Assembly: GCF_021556455.1 (NCBI RefSeq)
Contig: NZ_JAKGCV010000006.1
Location: forward strand, 1 to 56,503
Direction of reading: 5' to 3'
DNA length: 56,503 bases
DNA from: Streptomyces fuscigenes
GTDB taxonomy: Bacteria > Actinomycetota > Actinomycetes > Streptomycetales > Streptomycetaceae
Of this stretch, positions 26,487-35,548 are shown piece after piece (position 1 is the first letter of the stretch; the number at the start of each line of letters is the position of its first letter). Below the pieces are notes generated by a model. That model saw only the letters and a program-made list of their open reading frames with translations, searched no databases and was not told the origin of the DNA. Made by a program: the position numbers and the translations under genes.

Positions 26487-29400
26487 TGCCCGCCGCCACC
26501 CGCACCGCCCTGGCCTTCACCGCCGTCACCACGGTCGGCGGGCTGCTCCCGGCCGACATGCTGCTGCGCGTCGCCGAGGCCCGGAACCTTCCCGGCACCA
26601 AGTCGGCGGACTACGGCCTGCCCGCCTCCGTCCCCGTACGCGACGAGGCCGAACGCGCCTGGGAGTACCTCAAGCCGCTCTGGCGCGACCTGCGCGCCGC
26701 CCTGCCCGCCGACCCGGAGACCGGGGCGCCCGCCGCCGACCCCACCGGCCGCGCCGGCACCGACTGGCTCGCCCAGCTCTTCCGGAAGCTGGACTTCGGC
26801 ACGCTCACCGAGGTCGGCCCGGGAGGCATCCCGGCCGACACCGACCCGGACAAGCGCTTCCCCGTCTCCCACCGCCACGGCCCCGCGCTCGTGCACCTCA
26901 TGCCCTGGAACCACGAGCCGGACAAGCGGCCCGCGCCCGGCCAGGTCCCCGCGCAGTCCATGCTCCAGGACTGCCTGAACCGCACCGAGGCGCACCTGTG
27001 GGCCGTCCTCACCAACGGCCGCCGGCTGCGCCTGCTGCGCGACTCCTCGTCCTTCGCGACCGCCGCGTACGTGGAGTTCGACCTGGAGGCCATCTTCGAC
27101 GGCGAGCTGTTCAGCGAGTTCGTCCTGCTGTACTGCGTGCTGCACGCCTCCCGCTTCGAGGTCGCGGAGGGGACGGCGGCTTCGGGGTGCTGGCTGGAGA
27201 AGTGGCGCACCGAGGCCGTCACCTCCGGCGCCCGCGCCCTCGACCAGTTGCGCCTGGGCGTGCAGAACGCGCTGACCGCGCTCGGCACCGGCTTCCTGCG
27301 CCACCCGGACAACAGCGCGCTGCGCGAGAACACCGACCCGAAGGCCCTCAAGGACGCACTGCTCCGCCTGGTCTACCGCCTACTGTTCGTCTTCGTCGCC
27401 GAGGACCGTGACGCCCTGCTCGACCCGGACGCCGACAAGCGGCAACGCGAGGCGTACGAGCGCTACTTCTCCTCGGTCCGGCTGCGCGAACGAGCCCGCC
27501 GCCGCCAGGGCACCGCCCACGGCGACCAGTACGCCGCGCTGCGCATCGTCCTCGACGCCCTCGGCACCGAGGGCGGCCGGCCGGAACTCGCCCTGCCGGG
27601 ACTCGGCGGCCTGTTCTCCCGCACGGACGCCGACGCCCCGCTCGACGGGCTCAGCCTGTCCAACGAGTCGCTGCTGACCGCCGTCCGCCACCTCGCGCAG
27701 ATGCGCGACGTGGGCGCCCGCCGCTGGCGCTCCATCGACTACCACCACCTGGACGCCGAGGAACTGGGCTCGGTCTACGAGTCGCTGCTGGAGCTTGAGC
27801 CCAAGCACTCGGCGACGGACCGCTCCTTCGAACTCATCGAGGTGGCGGGCAACAGCCGCAAGACGACCGGAAGTTACTACACCCCGTCATCGCTCATCGA
27901 GTGCCTGCTCGACACGACGCTCGACCCGGTGATCGACGATGCGGTCAAGCGCGGCGAGAAGCGCGCCGGGGAGGCCGGCCGCCCCGACCCGGCCGAGGAC
28001 ATCGTCAGCGAACTGCTGTCGCTGACGGTCTGCGACCCGGCCTGCGGTTCGGGCCACTTCCTCGTCGCCTCGGCCCGCCGCATCGCCAAGCGCGTGGCAT
28101 CGGTACGCGAACACAACCCGGAACCGACGACCGACGCCGTACGCCACGCCCTGCACGAGGTCATCGCGCGCTGCGTCTACGGCGTGGACCTCAATCCGAT
28201 GGCCGTGGACCTGGCGAAGGTCTCCCTGTGGTTGGAGGCCCTGGAACCGGGCAAGCCGCTGAGCTTCCTGGACGCGCACATCAAGCGGGGGAACGGGCTG
28301 ATCGGGGCTACGCCGAAGCTGCTGGCAGGGGGTGTGCCGGACGAGGCGTTCAAGCCGATCGAGGGCGACGACAAGAAGTACGCGTCCGGTCTGGTCAAGC
28401 GCAACAAGGCCCAGCGGGCCGGTCAGTACGAGCTGCTGTTCGGCGCGGACACGCTGCCCGGTAATGACGCGTACGCCGCCGCGATGACCCGTATCACGGG
28501 GGTCCGTGCCGACCGCCTGGAGGACGTCCACGCCCAGGAGCGCGCGTACGGGGAGTACGTCGAGTCCGCCGCGTACGTCCAGGACGTACACGCCGCCGAC
28601 GCCTGGTGCGCGGCCTTCGTCTGGCCGAAGCACCCGGGCGCCCCGGAGGCCCCGACGGACCAGGTCTTCCGCGCGCTGCGTGGCCGGGACCAGTCCGCAG
28701 CCCCGGACACGACCCATGCCGAGATCCTGCGGCTTCGGGACCAGTACCACTTCTTCCACTGGCACCTGGAGTTCCCGGAGGTGTTCGCGGTCCCGGAGTC
28801 GGGGGCGGGCGTGCAGCCGGGGACGGGGTGGGCGGGCGGGTTCGACGCGGTGGTGGGGAATCCGCCGTGGGAGCGCGTCAAGCTCCAGGAGCAGGAGTTC
28901 TTCGCCCAGCGCAGCCCGGAAATCGCGACGGCGACGAACGCGGCGGCTCGCAAGCGACTCATCCTCGCGCTGCGCCAGGACCCGGACGGCGCCGCCCTCG
29001 CAGCTGACTTCGAGGCCGCGAAGCGCCGCGCGGAGGGCGAGAGCCACTTCCTGCGGGTCAGCGACCGGTTCCCACTGACGGGGCGGGGGGACATCAACAC
29101 GTATGCGGTCTTCACGGAGACGGGTCGCACGCTCACGGGGGCGCGCGGACGGACGGGGGTCATCGTCCCGACTGGGATCGCCACGGACGCGACGACGCAG
29201 TTCTTCTTCAAAGACATCGTCACGAAGGGGCAACTCTCCGCGCTGTATGACTTCGAAAACGAGGACAAGATTTTCCCCGGAGTCCACAACCAGATGCGGT
29301 TTTGCCTGTTCATGCTGCGAGGGTCGGGGAATCTGCACGACCCTGCACGAATGGTATTCAAGGTTCGACAGCCTGGACAAGTCGCAGAGCGCTCCTATCT

Positions 29401-30610
29401 GTTGACAGGCGAAGACATCCTTACACTGAACCCGAATACGGGCACCTGCCCCGTATTCAGCAGCAGGCGCGATGCAGACATCGCCCTCGGCATCTATCGT
29501 CGCATTCCGGTTCTGATCAACGAGGTCAGAGGGACGGCTGGGAACCCCTGGGACATCACATTCATGTCCATGTTTCATATGTCCAATGATTCCCACTTGT
29601 TCCGCCCGGACGCACAGAGCGGCGAGACATTTGACGATCTCCTCAAGGACGGCTGGAGTCTTCAAGGGAACATCCTGAGCCGGGGAGACAAACGTCTGCT
29701 CCCTCTGTACGAGGCGAAGATGCTCCACCACTACGACCACCGCTTCTCGACGTATGAAAATGCTACAGAGAAACAACTGAATAAAGGAACCCTCCCAAGG
29801 TTTACCGTGGATCAGCATCAGAACCCGGAAGCGGCTCCGCTGCCACGCTACTGGGTTCCCGCGGAGGACATTCCTACCGGCAAGCTGGACAAGAACAACG
29901 AGGAGATCAAGGCACCGGGCGTTCAGAGTCGGCTGGCCGCGAAGGGTTGGACTCACAGTTGGCTGCTCGGCTGGCGCGACATCTGCCGAGCGAGTGACTC
30001 CAGGACGTCAATTCCCGCTTTCCTGCCCGTTTCTGGCGTTGGGGATAAATTCCTCCTTGAGCTCCCCGGAGTCCCGACGAATTTGATTGCCTTGCTGGGC
30101 ACCTGCCAAACGTCATTCATTTTCGACTACGCAAGTCGCCAAAAGCTTGGCGGCACCAGCATGAAGTATTTCACGTGGCGTCAACTTCCAGTGCCTCACC
30201 CAGACTCGCTGGATATTCATACCACCTTCGCCAATTCACGTGTACTGGAACTAATTTACACTGCCACCGATATGCTTTCCTTCGCCCGCGAACTTGGTGA
30301 TTCAGGCGCCCCCTTCGTCTGGGACGAAACCCGTCGAGCCATCATCCGAGCCGAACTCGACGCCCTTTTCTTCCACCTCTACGGAATCACCCGCGACGAC
30401 ACGGCATACATCATGGACACGTTCAACGTCACCCGAGACAACGACATCAAGGCGCACGGCACCTACCGCACCAAGGACCTGATTCTCGCCGAGTACGACC
30501 GCATGGCCGCCGCAGGTCTCACTCTGGAGAATCCCCTCATCGAGGGCGAGGGCGGCACCTACCGCTCGACCCTGACCCCGCCTCCCGGCCGGGGCCCCCG
30601 CCACACCTGA
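26486..30610 (+). CDS. N6-adenine DNA methyltransferase, DrmMI/Eco57I-like
   Basis: 1374 residues. The N-terminal ~450 residues contain a region found in type IIG and DISARM methylases (LNRTEAHLWAVLTNGRRLRL). Methylase core: GSYYTPSSLIECLL, SAM motif I DPACGSG near residue 516, VYGVDLNPMAVDLAKVSLW, and catalytic NPPW near 792. A target-recognition region follows to about 1270. I see no clear PD-(D/E)XK set, so modification without cutting is likely. Translationally coupled to the SNF2 gene. Codon use becomes clearly AT-richer from about 29,250 to 30,290, covering the recognition region, and then returns to normal, suggesting replacement of that module. Predicted to mark host DNA as self for the neighbouring helicases. 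Confidence 0.88.
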   Translation: MPAATRTALAFTAVTTVGGLLPADMLLRVAEARNLPGTKSADYGLPASVPVRDEAERAWEYLKPLWRDLRAALPADPETGAPAADPTGRAGTDWLAQLFRKLDFGTLTEVGPGGIPADTDPDKRFPVSHRHGPALVHLMPWNHEPDKRPAPGQVPAQSMLQDCLNRTEAHLWAVLTNGRRLRLLRDSSSFATAAYVEFDLEAIFDGELFSEFVLLYCVLHASRFEVAEGTAASGCWLEKWRTEAVTSGARALDQLRLGVQNALTALGTGFLRHPDNSALRENTDPKALKDALLRLVYRLLFVFVAEDRDALLDPDADKRQREAYERYFSSVRLRERARRRQGTAHGDQYAALRIVLDALGTEGGRPELALPGLGGLFSRTDADAPLDGLSLSNESLLTAVRHLAQMRDVGARRWRSIDYHHLDAEELGSVYESLLELEPKHSATDRSFELIEVAGNSRKTTGSYYTPSSLIECLLDTTLDPVIDDAVKRGEKRAGEAGRPDPAEDIVSELLSLTVCDPACGSGHFLVASARRIAKRVASVREHNPEPTTDAVRHALHEVIARCVYGVDLNPMAVDLAKVSLWLEALEPGKPLSFLDAHIKRGNGLIGATPKLLAGGVPDEAFKPIEGDDKKYASGLVKRNKAQRAGQYELLFGADTLPGNDAYAAAMTRITGVRADRLEDVHAQERAYGEYVESAAYVQDVHAADAWCAAFVWPKHPGAPEAPTDQVFRALRGRDQSAAPDTTHAEILRLRDQYHFFHWHLEFPEVFAVPESGAGVQPGTGWAGGFDAVVGNPPWERVKLQEQEFFAQRSPEIATATNAAARKRLILALRQDPDGAALAADFEAAKRRAEGESHFLRVSDRFPLTGRGDINTYAVFTETGRTLTGARGRTGVIVPTGIATDATTQFFFKDIVTKGQLSALYDFENEDKIFPGVHNQMRFCLFMLRGSGNLHDPARMVFKVRQPGQVAERSYLLTGEDILTLNPNTGTCPVFSSRRDADIALGIYRRIPVLINEVRGTAGNPWDITFMSMFHMSNDSHLFRPDAQSGETFDDLLKDGWSLQGNILSRGDKRLLPLYEAKMLHHYDHRFSTYENATEKQLNKGTLPRFTVDQHQNPEAAPLPRYWVPAEDIPTGKLDKNNEEIKAPGVQSRLAAKGWTHSWLLGWRDICRASDSRTSIPAFLPVSGVGDKFLLELPGVPTNLIALLGTCQTSFIFDYASRQKLGGTSMKYFTWRQLPVPHPDSLDIHTTFANSRVLELIYTATDMLSFARELGDSGAPFVWDETRRAIIRAELDALFFHLYGITRDDTAYIMDTFNVTRDNDIKAHGTYRTKDLILAEYDRMAAAGLTLENPLIEGEGGTYRSTLTPPPGRGPRHT

Positions 30611-30690
30611 TACCGGCGACACAGTTTGGCCCGCGATGCGCGCAGCGCAACGTCAACAACAGCCTGAACGACGGATGCAGGGAGACAGTG

Positions 30691-31509
30691 ATGGCCAAGA
30701 GCAAAGACATCGAGAACCCAGAGTCACGCTTCTCCGCAGTGCTGGCGGCCGCGGCAAGGCTGCCGGGGGTGCGCATCGACAGGGAGGCGTACCTCCGAAA
30801 GGCGCTGGCCCGCTACTGCTCCGATGACGAGATTCGCAGCGCGATCGAGGAGACGCCCGCACGGGCGGGCATCCCCATCGAGACCCTGGACAAGGCAGCC
30901 ACCGACTCCATCAAGTACGAAGCCGCCAAGGCCAGCGCGCTCTCCGCCGCTGCCGGGATACCCGGATTCGTCGCCCTCCCCGCGACCGTGCCCGCCGATC
31001 TGGCCCAGTACTTCGGCCACATGTTGCGCATCGCACAGAAACTGGCCTATCTCTACAGCTGGCCAGATCTCTTCGCCACCGACAGTGACGACCTCGACGA
31101 CGCGACCAAGGGAGCACTCACGCTCTTCTTCGGCGTGATGTTCGGGACCCAGTCGGCGAACACTGCTGTGGGCAAGGTCGCCGAGATGATGTCGAAGGAG
31201 GTCGCCAGGAAGCTACCGCAGAAGGCACTCACCCAAGGCGTCATCTACCCGATTGTAAAAAAGGTCGCGAGCTACCTCGGTGTTGAGATGACAAAGCAGA
31301 CCTTCGCGAAGACCGTCTCGAAGGCCATCCCTGTCGTCGGTGCCGTCGTCTCAGGCGGACTCACGCTTGCGACTTACCTTCCCATGGCCAGAAGACTCAA
31401 GAAGCACCTGTCGAGCTTGGAGCTGACCAAACCCTCACACCGACCAACGCGGGTGAAGGGCGTAGACGTTGAGGGGGTCCAAGGCGCAGACCAGGTGCAG
31501 CAACAGTGA
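30691..31509 (+). CDS. EcsC/DUF697-like membrane-associated protein
   Basis: 272 residues. Hydrophobic Gly/Ala-rich segments occur at about 92-118 (SAAAGIPGFVALPATVPADL) and 206-230 (AIPVVGAVVSGGLTLATYLP), with a small hydrophobic stretch at about 148-160. The 'K.iPvvGavvsGg' segment resembles the conserved C-terminal part of EcsC and DUF697 proteins, whose function is poorly known and which bind or insert into membranes. GGAG lies six bases before the ATG. It follows the methylase gene by 80 bases on the same strand and could be a membrane effector or sensor of the system; the link rests on position only. Family assignment is tentative. Confidence 0.6.
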   Translation: MAKSKDIENPESRFSAVLAAAARLPGVRIDREAYLRKALARYCSDDEIRSAIEETPARAGIPIETLDKAATDSIKYEAAKASALSAAAGIPGFVALPATVPADLAQYFGHMLRIAQKLAYLYSWPDLFATDSDDLDDATKGALTLFFGVMFGTQSANTAVGKVAEMMSKEVARKLPQKALTQGVIYPIVKKVASYLGVEMTKQTFAKTVSKAIPVVGAVVSGGLTLATYLPMARRLKKHLSSLELTKPSHRPTRVKGVDVEGVQGADQVQQQ

Positions 31510-31558
31510 TGCTCCCGCACAGCGCCTTCCCCCGGCCGCGAAGCTGGTCGAGCGCCAT

Positions 31559-32539
31559 TCACGCCCCGGCGGGTGCCAGTGGCCCGGCCTCGGTAAGCCC
31601 ACCCGCAAGGAGCTGACGCACCAAGGCCCGGCCCCGGATGGCCGCTGCGGTGTGTTCGGATGCCGTGTCCGGGCGTGGTGCGTCCAGGTCCTCGCAGTGG
31701 CGGCAGGTGCCCTCATCTGCCGTTGGCCGGCCGCAGGAGGTGCATTCGTGCCAGCGCGGCGCCTTGGGTGCGGCGGGCGGCTCCACGGCCGGCGGGAGTT
31801 TGCGGGTGAGGCGGTCGCGGAGGAGGGCGGAGACGCTGTGGATCTGTCCGGGCAGGCCGCCCAGGAGGGCGTGGGCGAGCTCGCGGGGGCCGTGGCCGCG
31901 TGCCAGCCAGGGCGCCACCAGCGGGGCGAGTGCCAGTGCCTCCGCCGCGCCGAGGAGCAGACGCGGCTCCTGTGCGGTCACGCGGTGGAGGAGCGCCGCC
32001 GCCTCGCCCATGGCAGGGTCGGAACCTTCGGGGAAGGTGGGTACGGATTCGGGCTCGCCTTCACCTGCGGTGGAGGCGCATGCCTCCTGCCCGCCCGCTT
32101 CCGCGTCCGTCACGGTGACGGTCGCCGGCAGCTCAGGAGGGAGGGTGGGTTCTTTCCCCCGGTCCTTTACTGGGTGGGCGCCCGTCTCTCCGGCCGCCAC
32201 GGGGCCGGGCCCCGGGTCCTCGGCACTCGGCGGCTCCGTCCAGGCCCCCCGGGGCACGTCGTACACGTGTGCGTGACTGCTGAACGTGCCGTCCGCGCGC
32301 CGTACCCGCTCGACGAGGTAGTAACTGAACGAGGTGAGTTCACGCAGGGCCTTCGCCACGGCGTGACGACCCTGGGGGCTGGTGTCGGCCATCTTCCGGC
32401 CGTCTTCGCGCCAGCCGTCCGGCCTCGACAGGAGGTCGACCAGCAGGCCGCGGGCAGTGTAGGACAACCGCCGGTCCTGCAAAACCGCGTTGGGCAGGAC
32501 GGTGAAACCGCGCGTGGGGCGGCTACGATGGATCTGCAT
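31559..32539 (-). CDS. Replication-like HTH protein with zinc ribbon
   Basis: 326 residues. The N-terminal ~100 residues form a winged-helix domain like those of plasmid and phage replication organisers (FTVLPNAVLQDRRLSYTARG, then GRHAVAKALRELTSFSYYL). A proline/glutamate-rich linker follows, then a helical part and a C-terminal zinc ribbon (CTSCGRP...GTCRHC). Such proteins are common in Streptomyces, often beside XRE/DUF397 genes, and their role is unknown. No plasmid origin is evident, so I do not call it a replication initiator. Confidence 0.75.
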   Translation of the reverse strand: MQIHRSRPTRGFTVLPNAVLQDRRLSYTARGLLVDLLSRPDGWREDGRKMADTSPQGRHAVAKALRELTSFSYYLVERVRRADGTFSSHAHVYDVPRGAWTEPPSAEDPGPGPVAAGETGAHPVKDRGKEPTLPPELPATVTVTDAEAGGQEACASTAGEGEPESVPTFPEGSDPAMGEAAALLHRVTAQEPRLLLGAAEALALAPLVAPWLARGHGPRELAHALLGGLPGQIHSVSALLRDRLTRKLPPAVEPPAAPKAPRWHECTSCGRPTADEGTCRHCEDLDAPRPDTASEHTAAAIRGRALVRQLLAGGLTEAGPLAPAGA

Positions 32540-32670
32540 GGGGAGTTGCTGCTCCTTGTGCCGGACCCCGGGGCGTTGGCGCGCTGCCGGGGTCGCATAT
32601 TGAGTTTGTCGTGACAGAAAGTACCACGCCTCTCACACAGGGTGGCACGGCGTGGTGTCCGCCGGTCTGC

Positions 32671-32862
32671 TCAGCCGCCGGAAGAGAAACGCACGAACTG
32701 CGCCCAACTGTGGCGCCCGACCGTGAAGTCCGGTCGGGTTTTGTCCTTCGAGTCCCTTACGTGGATGCCTCGTTCAGTGACTGCGACCTCAACACAGTCA
32801 TCACCCTGGCTGCCGCTGTAGCTGGACTTGAACCAGGCAAGTTCCTTCATGCCGTTGCTCAT
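32671..32862 (-). CDS. DUF397 protein
   Basis: 63 residues with the DUF397 signature (WFKSSYSGSQGDDCVEVA, then VRDSKD). These small proteins pair with XRE/DUF5753 regulators in many Streptomyces developmental loci (WhiJ-like and AbaA-like modules) and may act as partner or anti-regulator. The start overlaps the stop of the XRE gene by four bases (ATGA), so the two are coupled. Confidence 0.93.
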   Translation of the reverse strand: MSNGMKELAWFKSSYSGSQGDDCVEVAVTERGIHVRDSKDKTRPDFTVGRHSWAQFVRFSSGG

Positions 32863-33761
32863 AGCTCTCCTCGCAGTCGCTCCAGCAGGTCCCGAGATTC
32901 TCTGGGGTTCAGGGCCTGTGAGCGCAGTGTGTCATAGCGTTGGGAGAGCAAGCCCACCTCTTTACGGTCGGAGATCAGACGCCCGTTCTGCTGCCCCTCG
33001 GAGTAGCCCACCTTCTGCCCATCAGCGGTCTCCAGGAGCCGAAGGGGCCCATCCAGGCACGCATGCAACCCAGCGTCCAACGGCACCACCTGCAACGTCA
33101 CGTTGCGCGGCGCCGTGCGCTCGACGACGTGGTCGAACAGCTCGCGCATGGCCTGCGCGTCGCCGAACCGCCGCCGGAACACGTGCTCTTCCACGATGAA
33201 GCTGAACGGCACCCTCGGCCGGTCCCGCATCATGGCCTGCCGCTCCATTCGCGCGGCGAGCTGCGCCTCAAGCTCCTCGTCGGTCCGCAGTGGGATCGTG
33301 CCCTCGAACACCGCCCGCGCATACGCCTCAGACTGCAACAGGCCCGGCACCAGCCGGCACTCGTACGTGCAGAGGCTCACCGCCTCCCGCTCCAGCCGCG
33401 CCCAGCGCCGGAACCACGCAGCGAGGCCCACCTCGCCCCGCGTGAGGTGGGCCGAAGCCTTGCGCAGGGCACCGGTGTTGCCCAGGACCTTCTCCGCCCG
33501 TTCGACGAACGCCTCGTCCGGCATGCGGCGGCCCAGCTCCACCGACTCCACCGTGTGCTTCGAGAACCGGACGCGCTCACCGAGTTCGACGCGGCTGAGC
33601 CCGGCGTGTTCGCGCAGGGCCTGGACGACCGCCCCGAAGGTACGCAGACTGTCCGACGGATGCGGCTCCCGCTCACACTCCCCCGCCACGGCGACGGCGC
33701 GACCCTCGCCGCCCGCCCCTCCCTCCGCCCCGTCCATCACGCCCGCGCCGACGTCGCCCAT
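32859..33761 (-). CDS. XRE-family regulator with DUF5753 domain
   Basis: 300 residues. An N-terminal tail of about 40 residues precedes a Cro/CI HTH (VVQALREHAGLSRVELGERV, SKHTVESVELGRR), then the DUF5753 region (VPGLLQSEAYARAVF, RQAMMRDRP, FIVEEHVFRRRFG, LQVVPLDAGLHA). Together with the downstream DUF397 gene and a divergent HATPase gene it forms the standard Streptomyces regulatory trio of the WhiJ type. A second in-frame ATG at residue 9 is possible as the start. Confidence 0.93.
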   Translation of the reverse strand: MGDVGAGVMDGAEGGAGGEGRAVAVAGECEREPHPSDSLRTFGAVVQALREHAGLSRVELGERVRFSKHTVESVELGRRMPDEAFVERAEKVLGNTGALRKASAHLTRGEVGLAAWFRRWARLEREAVSLCTYECRLVPGLLQSEAYARAVFEGTIPLRTDEELEAQLAARMERQAMMRDRPRVPFSFIVEEHVFRRRFGDAQAMRELFDHVVERTAPRNVTLQVVPLDAGLHACLDGPLRLLETADGQKVGYSEGQQNGRLISDRKEVGLLSQRYDTLRSQALNPRESRDLLERLRGEL

Positions 33762-33937
33762 CCCGCAGCCCCTTCCCGGCAGGACGCCCCGTGACGAGCC
33801 GTCACGAACTCTACGCCCGCGCCGACTCAGCGTGACGGATCACAGCCCGTACCGTCCACCCTCCGTGCCCGTACGCTGACTCCGCGTACGGGGCGCGGTG
33901 CTGGCCCCACCCGGTTCCCGGCGGCCACTGTGGCGCC

Positions 33938-34390
33938 ATGAACCAGCTCGTGCCGCCCGCGCGGACCGCTCCCACCCTCACCTTCGCGCAGTTGCTCTCC
34001 TCGACCCGGCGGGGAGCTCGGCTCGCGCGGCTCCTCACAGTGACCGAGCTGCACTCCTGGGGCGCCCCTCCCGCCCTCACGGAGCGTGCCGAACTCGTCG
34101 TCGGGGAACTCGCCGCCAACGCCGTCCTGCACGGCCGAGTGAACGGCCGCGACTTCTGTCTCGGGCTCACCCTCGACGGGGCGGGCAGCCGGCTCACCGT
34201 CGAGGTCACCGATGCCTGCGGGGAGCGCCACCCACAGCCGCCCCCAGTGGAAGCAGCGTCGGACGGTCTCAGCACGGGCGGACGCGGCCTGCTGCTCGTC
34301 GACGCCCTCGCCGACCACTGGGAGACCGTTCCCTACCCGCCCAGCGGCAAGACCGTCCGCGCGACCCTCATCACCCCCGGTCGCAACTGA
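33938..34390 (+). CDS. HATPase_c_2 anti-sigma-like ATP-binding protein
   Basis: 150 residues of the RsbW/SpoIIAB-like kinase fold. The N-box is ELVVGELAANAVLHG and the G-boxes are VEVTDACGERHPQ and GGRGLLLVDALADHW. It is predicted to bind ATP; targets may be an anti-anti-sigma factor or the neighbouring XRE/DUF397 pair, from which it is divergent by 176 bases. Confidence 0.92.
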   Translation: MNQLVPPARTAPTLTFAQLLSSTRRGARLARLLTVTELHSWGAPPALTERAELVVGELAANAVLHGRVNGRDFCLGLTLDGAGSRLTVEVTDACGERHPQPPPVEAASDGLSTGGRGLLLVDALADHWETVPYPPSGKTVRATLITPGRN

Positions 34391-34490
34391 GCGATCGCCC
34401 GCCCCGCTCGACAGCGTTCATGAGCACGGTCGTGCCGAGGGAGGCCAGGAGCCCGAAAGGAACCTCGCTACCGCCAGCAGACGTCCCGGG

Positions 34491-35000
34491 CTACAGCTTG
34501 GGAACCACTGGCTCGGGCAGGCCATCCGCCCACGCCTTCAGCACGGAGACGGCGTCCGTCTTGATTTCGCCGTCCGCGCCTTCCTCTTGGAGGGATCGAT
34601 GGTCGTTCGGCAACGTGAGTTCACGGTAGAGCTGGAGGTCTTCGAATCCGTGGGCGGCTACGTCCCGGCTGCTGGCCCCGAACACCAGCCTCGGGATCCG
34701 CGCCCAATAGCAGGCGACCAGGCACATCGGGCACGGCTCGCTGCTGGCGTACATCACGCCGTCTTCGAACAGGTGCCGCCCCAGCGCCTGTCCCGATGCC
34801 CGCAGAGCCATCACCTCGGCATGAGCTGTCGGGTCACGCAGTTTGACCACGGAGCTGGTGCCTTCGCCGACGATCTCCCCGTTGGCCACGACCAGCGCCC
34901 CGAACGGGGTGTTCCCGCCGTCTTCCAGGGCGTGGCGCGAGATGTCGACTGCTTGCTGCAAGTACTTCAGATCCATCTGGCTGAGTGAGCCGTCCGGCAT
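34491..35000 (-). CDS. Nucleoside/cytidine deaminase-family protein
   Basis: 169 residues. The zinc-dependent deaminase motifs are complete: His60-Ala-Glu62 (TAHAEVMAL) and Pro89-Cys90-x-x-Cys93 (SSEPCPMCL). The C-terminal part (ARIPRLVFGAS, then FEDLQLYREL) resembles guanine deaminase and related purine/nucleoside deaminases more than cytidine deaminase. It is the last gene of a three-gene minus-strand operon beginning at 37335, 14 bases after the stop of the preceding gene, an arrangement without an obvious metabolic pathway. It could act on free nucleotides in a defence response or have an ordinary salvage role; unresolved. Confidence 0.85.
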   Translation of the reverse strand: MPDGSLSQMDLKYLQQAVDISRHALEDGGNTPFGALVVANGEIVGEGTSSVVKLRDPTAHAEVMALRASGQALGRHLFEDGVMYASSEPCPMCLVACYWARIPRLVFGASSRDVAAHGFEDLQLYRELTLPNDHRSLQEEGADGEIKTDAVSVLKAWADGLPEPVVPKL

Positions 35001-35014
35001 GGCTGCTCCTTTTG

Positions 35015-35548
35015 CTACAGGTAGAACGACGGGTCCGTGTCCGCGAGCGGACCCTGAAGGTCTACGTACCCGCTGAGCGGTGTCGTGCTCCTCCCCCGTG
35101 ACAGCAGTTCCACTACTGGAGCTGCCAGTTCCGGGTTCGTCCACGTTCCGTCCCGGTGCGTGGTGATGACATCCTCGACGCCCACGTCGGTCTGATCTCC
35201 GCCGATGATCAGCCGGTGGATGCGCAGTCCAGGGTGGTTGAGGAGGACCGAGCTGCAGCTGAGTCCGTACATCCACTCTTCATGAGCGGCATTGAGCACA
35301 GCGAGGTCCCCGTCCAAGGCGCCCCGCGCCGTCGGGAGATTGTGGAGCACCAGACGGTCGACACGCAGATCGGATCGGCGCACACACAGGTCGAGCAGGA
35401 AGTCGTCGACTTCCTCACGCAAGGCCAATTGGCCAGGGCGCAGCCAGTCGAGTGAGCACTGCACGACCAGAAGCCGGTCGAAGCGGTGGGAGCGTTGGCG
35501 GGGCAACGCGTGGCGCCAGACGGAGGCGTCGAAGGCGGTGGCGGTCAT
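35015..35548 (-). CDS. Protein of unknown function, middle of three-gene operon
   Basis: 177 residues starting MTATAFDASVWRHALPRQRS. It has alternating strands and helices (DRLLVVQCSLDWL, RVDRLVLHNLPTA, RIHRLIIGGDQTDVGVEDV) suggestive of a Rossmann-like alpha/beta fold, with no motif I recognise. The start ATG overlaps the end of the membrane-protein gene by four bases (ATGA). It precedes the deaminase gene by 14 bases, so the three proteins are probably made together. Confidence 0.75.
   Translation of the reverse strand: MTATAFDASVWRHALPRQRSHRFDRLLVVQCSLDWLRPGQLALREEVDDFLLDLCVRRSDLRVDRLVLHNLPTARGALDGDLAVLNAAHEEWMYGLSCSSVLLNHPGLRIHRLIIGGDQTDVGVEDVITTHRDGTWTNPELAAPVVELLSRGRSTTPLSGYVDLQGPLADTDPSFYL

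Noticed and set aside
17107..30610. Calling the operon a standard class 1 DISARM system
   Set aside because: No phospholipase D (HKD) protein is visible, DrmA- and DrmB-like parts are fused, and a kinase is added.
31559..32539. Plasmid replication initiator of an integrated plasmid
   Set aside because: HTH and zinc ribbon are present but no excisionase, integrase, transfer genes or iteron origin accompany it.
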